Assembly: GCA_963823105.1 (NCBI GenBank)
Contig: CAWGKC010000019.1
Span: 1-64,000, forward strand
Direction: 5' to 3'
Origin: JAJYKC01 sp963823105
Lineage (GTDB): Bacteria > Acidobacteriota > Terriglobia > Bryobacterales > Bryobacteraceae
DNA length: 64,000 nucleotides
The position numbers and the translations under genes were made by a program. Positions 54,696-62,987 of this stretch are shown here, piece by piece (positions within the stretch are counted from its first letter, which is position 1; every line of letters begins with the position of its first letter). The notes under the pieces were generated by a model. It had not been told where the DNA came from and did not search any database. It worked only from the letters and a program-made list of their open reading frames with translations.

Positions 54696-55145
54696 CTATC
54701 GGAACTGCTTAGTATAAACTCGGCTCTCAACCACTCCCGAGTCTGTGCCGATGGATCGAAGCTGTGCCCCGTTGTCGCCGATCACAAAGTCTGCGTGTAC
54801 CGTCGAACCAAAGGGAGATACGTTGAGTATCATGGTGCCCGTACAGTCCGGATTTACCGTATACGTTCCCTGAACCGTCACCTTGGCGATGTTGCCGTTT
54901 GAGCTTATGGTTGCGGTTGCGTTCGTGTTACCGTTCCCGTCGAAGGTCTGCGTACCGACTTCGGCGAACGGGCCCGCATAAGGGGCTGGGACATAGGAAT
55001 CGAGAAGCGTTCCCGTGCCGGTGTATGCGAAGCTGCCCCGTAGGGTAATGTTTGAGCATTCTTCCTGCGCAACCACGCGTTGCGCATAGAACATGGAAAG
55101 CGCCAGAACCCCGGCCACTTGCCAGCGAAGCAAAATTCTATTCAT
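54696..55145 (-). CDS. exported hypothetical protein
   Basis: 149 residues. ATG 55145 has a strong AAAGGAGA Shine-Dalgarno and begins a signal peptide (WQVAGVLALSMFYAQRVVA). The mature part reads NITLRGSFAYTGTGTLLDSY, TQTFDGNGNTNATATISSNG, TYTVNPDCTGTMILNV, a beta-rich pattern seen in many Acidobacteriota exported proteins. Two Cys. No enzymatic motif. It is transcribed away from the kinase gene at 55285. Confidence 0.65.
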   Translation of the reverse strand: MNRILLRWQVAGVLALSMFYAQRVVAQEECSNITLRGSFAYTGTGTLLDSYVPAPYAGPFAEVGTQTFDGNGNTNATATISSNGNIAKVTVQGTYTVNPDCTGTMILNVSPFGSTVHADFVIGDNGAQLRSIGTDSGVVESRVYTKQFR

Positions 55146-55284
55146 CGCGAATCTCCTTTGGTGTCGATCGATCCGGTTTGCCGGTTCCAATCCGGCTCGC
55201 CTGACACGAATAAGGAATCGCGGGCTGTAGGTTACAGGCGTCCAAGGCGAAAGGCGTACACTAGCTGATGCGACTCTGGTCCAG

Positions 55285-58200
55285 ATGCCAAACTGCCCGC
55301 AGTGCGGAGAGGAATTGGATTCCGGCGATCCCGCGGGATTGTGCCCTAATTGTCTGATCCAGGGCGCTTTCGATAGTTCGGTTGGCGCCGGCGAGTCCCG
55401 AACTCAGACCATCGACACCGCGATGGCGGCAGCCGGCGACGACGATTTCGGCCGCTATCGGATCCTTCGATCGTTAGGCGAAGGGGGCATGGGCACCGTG
55501 TACCTGGCCGAGCAGCGCGAACCCATTCGGCGCTATGTAGCCCTCAAAGTCGTAAAACTCGGGATGGACACGAGCCAAGTACTCGCCCGCTTCGCCAATG
55601 AGCGTCAGGCCCTGGCGATCATGGACCACCCGAATATCGCGCGGATCTTCGATGCGGGCGCCACGCCCCAAGGCCGGCCTTACTTCGTCATGGAGTACAT
55701 TGAGGGCCTACCCATCACGCAGTACTGCGACGGCAAGCGGATGACAATCGGCCAACGGCTGGAACTCTTCCTCGATGTGTGCCGCGCCGTTCAACACGCG
55801 CACCAGAAAGGCGTGATCCACCGCGATCTCAAACCGTCGAATGTGCTGGTGACGGAACAGGAGGGCACACCGCTTCCAAAGGTGATCGACTTCGGCATCG
55901 CAAAAGCTACCGATCGGTGGGCCGTGGAGAGCACTCTGTTAACGCAGTTCGGCCAGATGGTGGGCACGCCGGAATACGCCAGTCCCGAGCAGGCGGAGGT
56001 GATGACCGGAGACGTCGGTGAGACCTCCGATGTGTATTCGCTCGGCGTCTTATTGTACGAGTTGCTGATCGGCGTTGTCCCTTTCGAAGCGGCCGAAATG
56101 CGGCAGGCGGGTTTAGCCGGGATGCTCCGCATCATCCGCGAACAGGAGGCTCCGCCGCTTTCGCGAAAGCTGACGGCCATGGGCGCGGCGGCCGCCGAAA
56201 TCGCCGCGCGCCGCCAGACGGATCGGGCCTCTCTACGCCGCCTGGTAGATGGCGACCTGAATAACATCGCGATGAAGGCTCTCGAAAAAGTCCGGGAGCG
56301 GCGTTACGCTTCGGTCGCTGAGTTGGCGGCCGATATCCAAAGGCATATTGAGGACCGGCCAGTTCTGGCCTCGTCGCCGGGCAGATTGTACCGGGCGCGC
56401 AAGTTTCTCCGCAGGCACAGGCCGGCGATTTTCGGTGCAGCCGCCGGGCTCGCGTTGATCCTGTTGAGCGGACTTACGGTCTGGTCGCTGATGCACCGCG
56501 ACTCTTCGCCAAAACCCAAGTTGGCAAACAAGGGCACAATTGTTCTGGGCGAATTCGCGAACGCGACGGGGGATCCGGCATTCGACGGGACGCTTCGCCA
56601 GGTAATGGCGGAGGAACTTGGGAAGTCGCCCTACCTCAGCGTACTTCCCGATGCGCGCATGAACCAGACCCTCCGCCTGATGGTCCGGCCGGTGGATACG
56701 AAACTCACCCCGGACATTGCCGCCGAGATCTGCGAACGGACAGGAAGCGCGGCGGTGGTGGAGAGCTCGGTCACAAGCCTCGGAAACCAGTACTTGTCGA
56801 GCTTGCACGCAAGGAATTGCCGAACCGGAGACGTTTTGGACGAAGAGCAGGCGCTGGCGGCGAAAAAAGAGGACGTCTTCAAGGCGCTAGGGGAAGTGGC
56901 AAACCGGTTCCGGACCTGGGCCGTCGCATCGCTTCCGAGCGTGGAAAAGGAGCCCAGTCTTCCGGCCGAAGCCACCACGCCGTCGCTCGAGGCCTGGAGG
57001 TCCTATAGCGCGGCAATGAAGGCACAACAGCGTAGCGCACAGACAGCGGAAGCCATCCCACTTCTGAAGCGGGCCATTGAGATCGACCCGCAATTTGCGA
57101 TGGCGTATGCCCACCTGGGCCGGCTATACGCCTCCTTCGGGGAGTCCGAACTGGGAGCGCAGAATATAGCCAAGGCTTATGAACTACGGAATCGGGTTAG
57201 CGATCTGGAGAACTATTTCATCACTTTCAATTACCACCGGCAAGTAACCAGAAACCTGGAGTCGGCGCGGCAGACTCTTGAATCGTGGACCCAAAAGTAC
57301 CCCGGCGATTTCATGCCGCACGGATTTTTGGCGGCCTTCACGACGCAGGGGTCGGGCCATTACGACAAAGCCGCGGAAGAAGGGCTAAAGGCGATCGAAC
57401 TCGATCCGGATTACTCCATAGGTTACGTAAATGTGGCTTTTGCCTTCATTTACTTGAGCCGCCTGTCAGACGCCGAGGCAATACTTCGTAAGGCATCCGA
57501 ACGTAGGATCGAAACCATTGAGTTCTCGCTATGCCGGTACTTTATCGCTTTTCTGAGGAGCGACCAGGCGGCAATGGAAAAGGAAACCCAACGCCAGGCA
57601 AAAATGGAAGCCCAAGGATGGTTTGAGCACCAGGAAGCTCTGACGATGGCGTATCGGGGGCGCCGGAAAGAGGCTGCCCGATTGTCGGACCGCGCGGTGA
57701 GCCTATCTCGCCAGGCGGGTTTGCGCGAGCGGGCCGCCCAGTTTGAAGGCGCTCGCGCGGTATGGAGCGCGCTGTTCGGGATTCGACAGGAGGGACAAGG
57801 AAACGCGGTTGCGGCGTTGTCGCTTTACCGAAGCCCGGACGCCGATTATGGACCCGCCTTTGCGCTGGCGCTGCTGGGCGGCTCGGCGCAATCTCACAAG
57901 ATCGAGGTGGACCTCGCAAAGCGCTACCCGGAGGATACATCTGTCCAGTTCAGTTACCTTCCCGCGTTGCGCGCGCTCGAAGCCCTCAACCAGGGAGACC
58001 CGGCGAAAGCGCTCGAAATAACCCAAGTGGCAACTCCGTACGACCTCGCTGTTCCGGGTACGGCGTTCTACGCGGGCGCCTTCTTCGGAGCGATGTATCC
58101 GGTCTACGTGCGCGGCCTCGCTTACTCCCGGATGGGCCGCCATCGCGAGGCCGCGGCCGAGTTTCAAAAAATTCTCGATCATCCGGGTATCGTGCTGAAC

Positions 58201-58371
58201 GATCCGATCGGACCCATGGCGCGGCTCCAACTGGCCAGAGCGTTGGACGCTTCCGGAGATCGCGCGAAATCGGCCGCGGTCTACAAAGGTCTCCTCGCGC
58301 TCTGGAAGGACGCCGATAACGATATTCCGGTCGTCCAGGAAGCTAAGGCCGAGTCCGCCAAGCAACTATAA
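55285..58371 (+). CDS. membrane Ser/Thr protein kinase with zinc ribbon and TPR sensor
   Basis: 1028 residues. A zinc ribbon (CPQCGEEL and LCPNCLI, 4-23) is followed by a Hanks-type kinase (57-355): glycine loop GEGGMGTVY (65-73), Lys88, HRD 179-181 and DFG 202-204. One membrane helix (about 381-403) leads to an outer region with a TolB-like stretch (GTIVLGEFANATGDPAFDGT) and about eight TPR-like helices (AIPLLKRAIEIDPQFAMAYA). So stimulus sensing is probably extracytoplasmic and phosphorylation cytoplasmic. An ECF sigma factor gene follows 65 bp later, and such kinase/sigma pairs are known where phosphorylation of the sigma factor turns on its regulon; that is inferred here. Confidence 0.85.
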   Translation: MPNCPQCGEELDSGDPAGLCPNCLIQGAFDSSVGAGESRTQTIDTAMAAAGDDDFGRYRILRSLGEGGMGTVYLAEQREPIRRYVALKVVKLGMDTSQVLARFANERQALAIMDHPNIARIFDAGATPQGRPYFVMEYIEGLPITQYCDGKRMTIGQRLELFLDVCRAVQHAHQKGVIHRDLKPSNVLVTEQEGTPLPKVIDFGIAKATDRWAVESTLLTQFGQMVGTPEYASPEQAEVMTGDVGETSDVYSLGVLLYELLIGVVPFEAAEMRQAGLAGMLRIIREQEAPPLSRKLTAMGAAAAEIAARRQTDRASLRRLVDGDLNNIAMKALEKVRERRYASVAELAADIQRHIEDRPVLASSPGRLYRARKFLRRHRPAIFGAAAGLALILLSGLTVWSLMHRDSSPKPKLANKGTIVLGEFANATGDPAFDGTLRQVMAEELGKSPYLSVLPDARMNQTLRLMVRPVDTKLTPDIAAEICERTGSAAVVESSVTSLGNQYLSSLHARNCRTGDVLDEEQALAAKKEDVFKALGEVANRFRTWAVASLPSVEKEPSLPAEATTPSLEAWRSYSAAMKAQQRSAQTAEAIPLLKRAIEIDPQFAMAYAHLGRLYASFGESELGAQNIAKAYELRNRVSDLENYFITFNYHRQVTRNLESARQTLESWTQKYPGDFMPHGFLAAFTTQGSGHYDKAAEEGLKAIELDPDYSIGYVNVAFAFIYLSRLSDAEAILRKASERRIETIEFSLCRYFIAFLRSDQAAMEKETQRQAKMEAQGWFEHQEALTMAYRGRRKEAARLSDRAVSLSRQAGLRERAAQFEGARAVWSALFGIRQEGQGNAVAALSLYRSPDADYGPAFALALLGGSAQSHKIEVDLAKRYPEDTSVQFSYLPALRALEALNQGDPAKALEITQVATPYDLAVPGTAFYAGAFFGAMYPVYVRGLAYSRMGRHREAAAEFQKILDHPGIVLNDPIGPMARLQLARALDASGDRAKSAAVYKGLLALWKDADNDIPVVQEAKAESAKQL

Positions 58372-58436
58372 TTCCCAGTAACTTTTCAGGACGGATTCCT
58401 TATCCTATTTAGCGGAACGCCCGCGAGGATGAGACC

Positions 58437-59180
58437 ATGACGAACGGCCAGACCATGCACACGCTGCCAGGATCATCCCAGTTTCCGACGACGCAGTGGG
58501 CTCTGGTGGTCGCTGCCGGCGATCCACAGCGGAAAGAAGCCCGGTCCGCTCTGGCCGCTCTATGTGAGAACTATTGGTATCCGTTGTATGCCTATCTGCG
58601 CCGGCGCGGTCATTCGGCCGATGAGGCGCAGGATCTCACGCAGGAGTTCTTCGTGCGCGTGCTGGAAGGGCGATATCTCGATCGCGCCGACCCGGAAAAG
58701 GGCCGGTTCCGGTCCTTTATGTTGACCTCGCTGAAGTTCTTTGTGGCTGACGAAGAAGACCGCCATCGGGCGCGCAAACGCGGCGGCGGGGTGCTTGTGC
58801 CGCTTGAATTCCCTTCTGGCGAAGAGCGCTACCAACGCGAGCCTGCGCACGATGAGACGCCGGACCGGATCTTCGAGCGGCGCTGGGCGCTTTCGGTGCT
58901 CGACCGGGTGGTTGAGAGATTGCGGAACGAGTTCGTTCATCACGGCCGCCCGGAGCATTTCGAGCGGTTGAAGATGTTCCTTCTCGGGCAGTCCGACGCG
59001 CCATATGCCACCCTGGCACGCGAAATGAACACGTCGGAAGGAGCGCTCAAGGTGGCCATTCACAGGATTCGCAAGCGGTATCGCGAACTCTTTCGCCAGG
59101 AAATCGCGGATACGGTCGCCGATCCCGCGGAAGTGGAGTCCGAACTCCGGTATCTGGCGGCCGTGCTGACGAGGAAATAG
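58437..59180 (+). CDS. ECF-type RNA polymerase sigma factor
   Basis: 247 residues. Region 2 (about 40-110) has YWYPLYAYLRRRGHSADEAQ, DLTQEFFVRVLEGRYL and FRSFMLTSLKFFVADEEDR, where -10 recognition is expected. Region 4 (about 175-225) has YATLAREMNTSEGALKVAIH then RIRKRYRELFRQEI, a helix-turn-helix for the -35 box. The N-terminal FPTTQWALVVAAGD is the mark of the subgroup seen next to Ser/Thr kinases in Planctomycetes and Acidobacteriota. It is probably regulated by the kinase 65 bp upstream instead of an anti-sigma factor, none of which is seen. Confidence 0.85.
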   Translation: MTNGQTMHTLPGSSQFPTTQWALVVAAGDPQRKEARSALAALCENYWYPLYAYLRRRGHSADEAQDLTQEFFVRVLEGRYLDRADPEKGRFRSFMLTSLKFFVADEEDRHRARKRGGGVLVPLEFPSGEERYQREPAHDETPDRIFERRWALSVLDRVVERLRNEFVHHGRPEHFERLKMFLLGQSDAPYATLAREMNTSEGALKVAIHRIRKRYRELFRQEIADTVADPAEVESELRYLAAVLTRK

Positions 59181-59361
59181 AGCCGGATCGGTGTGGTCGG
59201 AACCCAATGCGCCAACCAATTTCAAATAGAAAGCAAGGCCGTCGATCCTCTTGGCTTCTCGTGCCAGCCCAAATTCTCAGCCCCTTGCGTGATATGTCCT
59301 TCTCGTCAGCTTCACTTATCTGGACAGGCGGATGCCGCGCCCAACCGAAATGGAGACACAT

Positions 59362-60027
59362 ATGAAAATGACCGCTTTCGAAAGATTTTTCGCGGGACAA
59401 GCCTTGCCGTCCGCCTCCCGCGCGCTCGTGGCCGTGGCCGCCCTCCTGCTCCCGCCCGCCATACACGCGGCCAACCCGCTCACGCTCGACAATTTTAAGT
59501 CGGGCCACTACCTCGTATCCCTGACGACCCCCCAATCGCAGGACATCCATTTTGCACCGTTGCCCGCCGGCGATCCCCTAGGCCCGGCTCGCGAAACAGT
59601 CTTTGTGATCGGGGCCAATCCATACGGGCAACGGAGTACGCTCGACATCGGAAAAGGCATTTGGATCGTGGATGGTGGTTTCGGCGTCGTGCCCGGCGTG
59701 CAGATTTACTACGGGTGGGCTAACGCAACCACGCCCGCGCCATTGGGCCTGAACCTCGCCGCGTATTCCGCCTTCGGGTTGACCTTTGCGGGCGTCGCCA
59801 CCGAGGAGATCCTGGGTGTGGACATCACCGTATGGACTCACAGCGGCGCAGTGTATGCCGCGCAGACGTCTCTGACGCCCCAGGTCAATGAAACCTCTTT
59901 GGAGTTTCCGTTTTCGAGCTTTCAACCAAGCGCCCTCGACGCCAGCGATATCGACTACATCGGGATCGTTACGTGGGGCGGCGGGACTAACAGTTACGGA
60001 ATTACCTCCTTTCAGGCGGTCCCGTAG
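59362..60027 (+). CDS. exported hypothetical protein
   Basis: 221 residues with a signal peptide (ASRALVAVAALLLPPAIHA). The mature part is beta-rich (NPLTLDNFKSGHYLVSLTTP, IWIVDGGFGVVPGVQIYYGW, YIGIVTWGGGTNSYGITSFQ) with no Cys. ATG 59362 is chosen; in-frame ATGs upstream (59332, 59350) would add polar residues before the signal. It follows the sigma factor gene by 180 bp, so the kinase-sigma pair may control it; there is no direct evidence. Not recognised. Confidence 0.6.
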   Translation: MKMTAFERFFAGQALPSASRALVAVAALLLPPAIHAANPLTLDNFKSGHYLVSLTTPQSQDIHFAPLPAGDPLGPARETVFVIGANPYGQRSTLDIGKGIWIVDGGFGVVPGVQIYYGWANATTPAPLGLNLAAYSAFGLTFAGVATEEILGVDITVWTHSGAVYAAQTSLTPQVNETSLEFPFSSFQPSALDASDIDYIGIVTWGGGTNSYGITSFQAVP

Positions 60028-60105
60028 CCTCACATCGAATAGAGGCCGCAGTCATCCTCGAAGACAACTACAATTATTTGGATCTTAGATCAAGGTAAAA
60101 CAACT

Positions 60106-61143
60106 ATGAAACGAACCGCGATACCTGTGTTGATGTTATGCGCCGGACTGGCATCTTGCCCGCCGGCTTGGGCCTCCTGGGGCAGCTTCATTTCGACGGG
60201 AAATGCCACCGGCCTTGGCAACCCCTCTTGCGCTTTCGCCTCGAGCGGCAAAGCGGTATGTGCCGTGCGCAGCGGGAGAGGCGAGATCATGGTGAACGAG
60301 TTCAACGGGTCCGCATGGGGCGCATGGACGAGCCTGACGGGAGCGGCCGCGTCCAATCCAAGTTGCACCGTGAACGGCTCCGGCGACGTAATCTGCGCGG
60401 CGATGTCTTCGGATGGAAATCTTCTCGCCACCGTCTTCAACGGATCAATCTGGACCACCCCCGCGCAGGTCGCGGCGAAGCTCTTCTCCGCGCCGAGTTG
60501 CGCGGAACTCACCCCCGGAGAAGTACTGTGTGCGGCGCGTAGCGCCTCGGGCGGCCTAACTTACTCGATCTATAACGGGACTTCCTGGAGCGCTTTCAAG
60601 ACCGTCGCGACCTCGGCCGTCTCGGCCCCCGGTTGCGCCACCGACAACGTGGGCGGCGTAATTTGCGCCTTTGTCACTACGAACGGCGCAACGGTCGCGA
60701 ATCGCTACACCGCCGGCGCTTGGGAGGGTTTCCTCAACCTTGGCGGAGAGGCTGCGGGCGACCCCATGTGCTCTTCCGTGGACTCCGGTGGCAAAGTCGC
60801 CTGTTTTGCCGAGGCCTACAACTCGGGAATGATCTACGGCGCGGAATTCCTCGGCGGAACGTGGACGCCCTCCAATTGGACCGCGTTCGGCGCCTTGGGC
60901 GGCACCGTCGGCAACAACGCGAGCTGCACCACGCAAGGTGGCGGACTAGTGGTCTGCGGCGTGATCGGTGAGTTGGACAGCGCCTTCTACGCCGATGTGT
61001 ATAACGGATCCGGTTGGGAAGGGTGGGTCAAAGTCGGTGGAACCGGTATTGGCATTCCCGCCTGCGGGGCGCTCGGCGCGGGCCAGGTCGTGTGCATCGT
61101 GATGGGCGTCAATAACAAACTGACCAGCGTGGTCGGTCCGTAA
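60106..61143 (+). CDS. exported seven-repeat beta-propeller-like protein
   Basis: 345 residues, signal peptide VLMLCAGLASCPPAWA. The mature part is seven repeats of about 45 residues, each starting with a Pro/Cys (NPSC, NPSC, APSC, APGC, DPMC, NASC, IPAC), then a second Cys (VCAV, ICAA, LCAA, ICAF, ACFA, VCGV, VCIV) about 11-13 residues later, and ending in a FNGSAWGAW-type aromatic motif. The N-terminal WGSFISTGN completes the last blade. This fits a seven-bladed, PLL/fucolectin-like propeller with a disulfide in every blade. Carbohydrate binding is possible but unproven. It lies 79 bp after another exported protein gene. Confidence 0.7.
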   Translation: MKRTAIPVLMLCAGLASCPPAWASWGSFISTGNATGLGNPSCAFASSGKAVCAVRSGRGEIMVNEFNGSAWGAWTSLTGAAASNPSCTVNGSGDVICAAMSSDGNLLATVFNGSIWTTPAQVAAKLFSAPSCAELTPGEVLCAARSASGGLTYSIYNGTSWSAFKTVATSAVSAPGCATDNVGGVICAFVTTNGATVANRYTAGAWEGFLNLGGEAAGDPMCSSVDSGGKVACFAEAYNSGMIYGAEFLGGTWTPSNWTAFGALGGTVGNNASCTTQGGGLVVCGVIGELDSAFYADVYNGSGWEGWVKVGGTGIGIPACGALGAGQVVCIVMGVNNKLTSVVGP

Positions 61144-61200
61144 GCCGGTCCGACGGCGCCGGACTGAAATGGATCGACACATCAAAACAATCTTGACTTC

Positions 61201-61500
61201 GATTGCCGCGAGCGGTATGCCCTTGCCGCGGACGTGAATAGCGTCGCCCTCGGCACCAGCGGCAGAGGCGAGATCGCCGGCTTGTCACTCGACCCGAACT
61301 TCGACTCGCACCCGTACGTATGGCGGAACGGCGTCACGACCGGCCTAAACAGCCTCATCCCCCGACTCGCCCCACTATCTGTCGATCGCCTGTTCTATCA
61401 ATTCCAGCGGGGAGATCGTTGACTTGGCCGTGACGAGTGCCGGCGGAGTTCCACTGCCCGCCTCGGAACGTATCACCGGGCCGGCTGCCGTCCCCAACCA
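61201..61500 (+). pseudogene. HAF-repeat exported protein remnant
   Basis: Fragments of a probable HAF-repeat protein: VALGTSGRGEIAGLSLDPNF and YVWRNGVTTGLNSLIP in one frame, then after a shift near 61365 DSPHYLSIACSINSSGEIVD. Relatives are long secreted proteins with many such repeats. No start, signal peptide or full repeat array is present, so only the C-terminal end survives. The remaining part up to 61731 holds no gene I can support. Confidence 0.6.
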
Positions 61501-61731
61501 GTACCGCCAGATGCTTATCCTGCGCTTGGGGGCGGTGGAAGGTAAACACCATTGCGCTCCCCGCGTCACGCCCGGCCATCGGAGGGACTGGCCGGGCGGC
61601 GCTCAATTTCAAGCGTTATAAAAAAACATCCCTCCCGACCTCGTAGCGAGCCCCTCCTGTTGCATCGCCAAACCCCTTGCTGACAAAATAACCAGGGTCG
61701 TATACAATCCGAGATTCCGGAGGCGTCATTC

Positions 61732-62985
61732 ATGCAAATGCGCGTTCTTGCTTTCGTTCTGGCCGGTGGGAAGGGCACCCGCCTTTTTCCGCTCACGAAG
61801 GAGCGCGCCAAACCCGCCGTCCCCTTCGGCGGACGCTATCGCATTGTCGATTTCGTTCTCAGCAATCTCACCAATTCCGGCATCCATTCCACCTACGTTC
61901 TCGTCCAGTTCCGCAGCCAGTCCCTCCTCCAGCATCTGCGCGAAGGATGGGAAGCCAGCAGCCTCCTCCGCAGCCACTTCATCATCCCCGTCCCGGCGCA
62001 AATGCGCTCGGCCGGCGAGGATTGGTACCGCGGCACCGCCGACGCCATCTATCAAAACATCAATCTCATCGAACAGGCCGACCCGCATCTGGTGGTCATC
62101 TTCGGCGCCGATCATATTTACCGCATGAACATCCGCGAGATGATCGAATTCCACGTCAACAAACGCGCGCAGGTCACCATCTCCGCCATCCCCGTCGAAA
62201 AGGAGCAGGCCATTGAGTTCGGCGTCATCGAAACCCGGGAGGACGGCGCCATCGCCGGATTCCACGAAAAGAATCCCGACGCCCCCACGATGCCGGGCGA
62301 CCCCAGCCGCGTCTACGCCTCCATGGGTAACTACGTATTCTCGACGAAGACCCTTCTCCAGGAGCTCTACGCCGACGCCGCCCGCGCCGAAAGCAGCCAC
62401 GATTTCGGGCGCGATATTCTCCCCGGCTTGATCGGCCGCGCCGAAATGTTCGCCTACGATTTTCAAACCAACCGCATCCCCGGCGACGCCGCCGGCGCTC
62501 CCGTATATTGGCGCGACGTGGGAACTCTCGACGCCTACTTCGAAGCCAGCATGGATCTGCGCAACGTCGTTCCCGCGTTGAATCTTTACAACCGCCAGTG
62601 GCCTCTCCGCACCGCCGGTTATTCCGACGCTCCGGCGAAATTCCTTTACGACGCCGAGGGCCGCCGCGGCCACGCCCTCAACTCCATCGTCTCCGGCGGC
62701 GCCATCCTGTCCGGCGGCCTCGTTCGCGGATCGGTCATCGGCCGCGGCGTGCGCGTCCACTCCGGAGCGTATGTGGAGGACTCGGTTATTTTCGACAACT
62801 GCGACATCGGCCGCCGCGCGAAAGTCCGCCGCGCCATCCTCGACAAAAACGTCCGCGTGCCGGAGGACGCCGCCATCGGCTACGACGCCGAGCGCGACCG
62901 CCAGCTCTACCACGTCACCGAAAGCGGCATCGTCGTCGTCGAGGGCCATCGCTCCACCACCGATATCGCCACGGTGACACTTTAA
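61732..62985 (+). CDS. glgC: glucose-1-phosphate adenylyltransferase
   Basis: 417 residues, full length. VLAGGKGTRLFPLTKERAKP is the nucleotide-binding start; RYRIVDFVLSNLTNSGI, RGTADAIYQN and GADHIYRM are conserved; the C-terminal left-handed beta-helix (GGAILSGGLVRGSVIGRGVR) ends at VTESGIVVV. It makes ADP-glucose from ATP and glucose-1-phosphate, the first committed step of glycogen synthesis, usually allosterically regulated. GGAGG precedes the start. The alcohol dehydrogenase gene begins 2 bp after the stop, so the two are in one operon. Confidence 0.95.
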   Translation: MQMRVLAFVLAGGKGTRLFPLTKERAKPAVPFGGRYRIVDFVLSNLTNSGIHSTYVLVQFRSQSLLQHLREGWEASSLLRSHFIIPVPAQMRSAGEDWYRGTADAIYQNINLIEQADPHLVVIFGADHIYRMNIREMIEFHVNKRAQVTISAIPVEKEQAIEFGVIETREDGAIAGFHEKNPDAPTMPGDPSRVYASMGNYVFSTKTLLQELYADAARAESSHDFGRDILPGLIGRAEMFAYDFQTNRIPGDAAGAPVYWRDVGTLDAYFEASMDLRNVVPALNLYNRQWPLRTAGYSDAPAKFLYDAEGRRGHALNSIVSGGAILSGGLVRGSVIGRGVRVHSGAYVEDSVIFDNCDIGRRAKVRRAILDKNVRVPEDAAIGYDAERDRQLYHVTESGIVVVEGHRSTTDIATVTL

Positions 62986-62987
62986 TC

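Noticed and set aside
61726..62949. 407-codon minus-strand ORF
   Set aside because: Antisense to glgC, whose motifs are complete.
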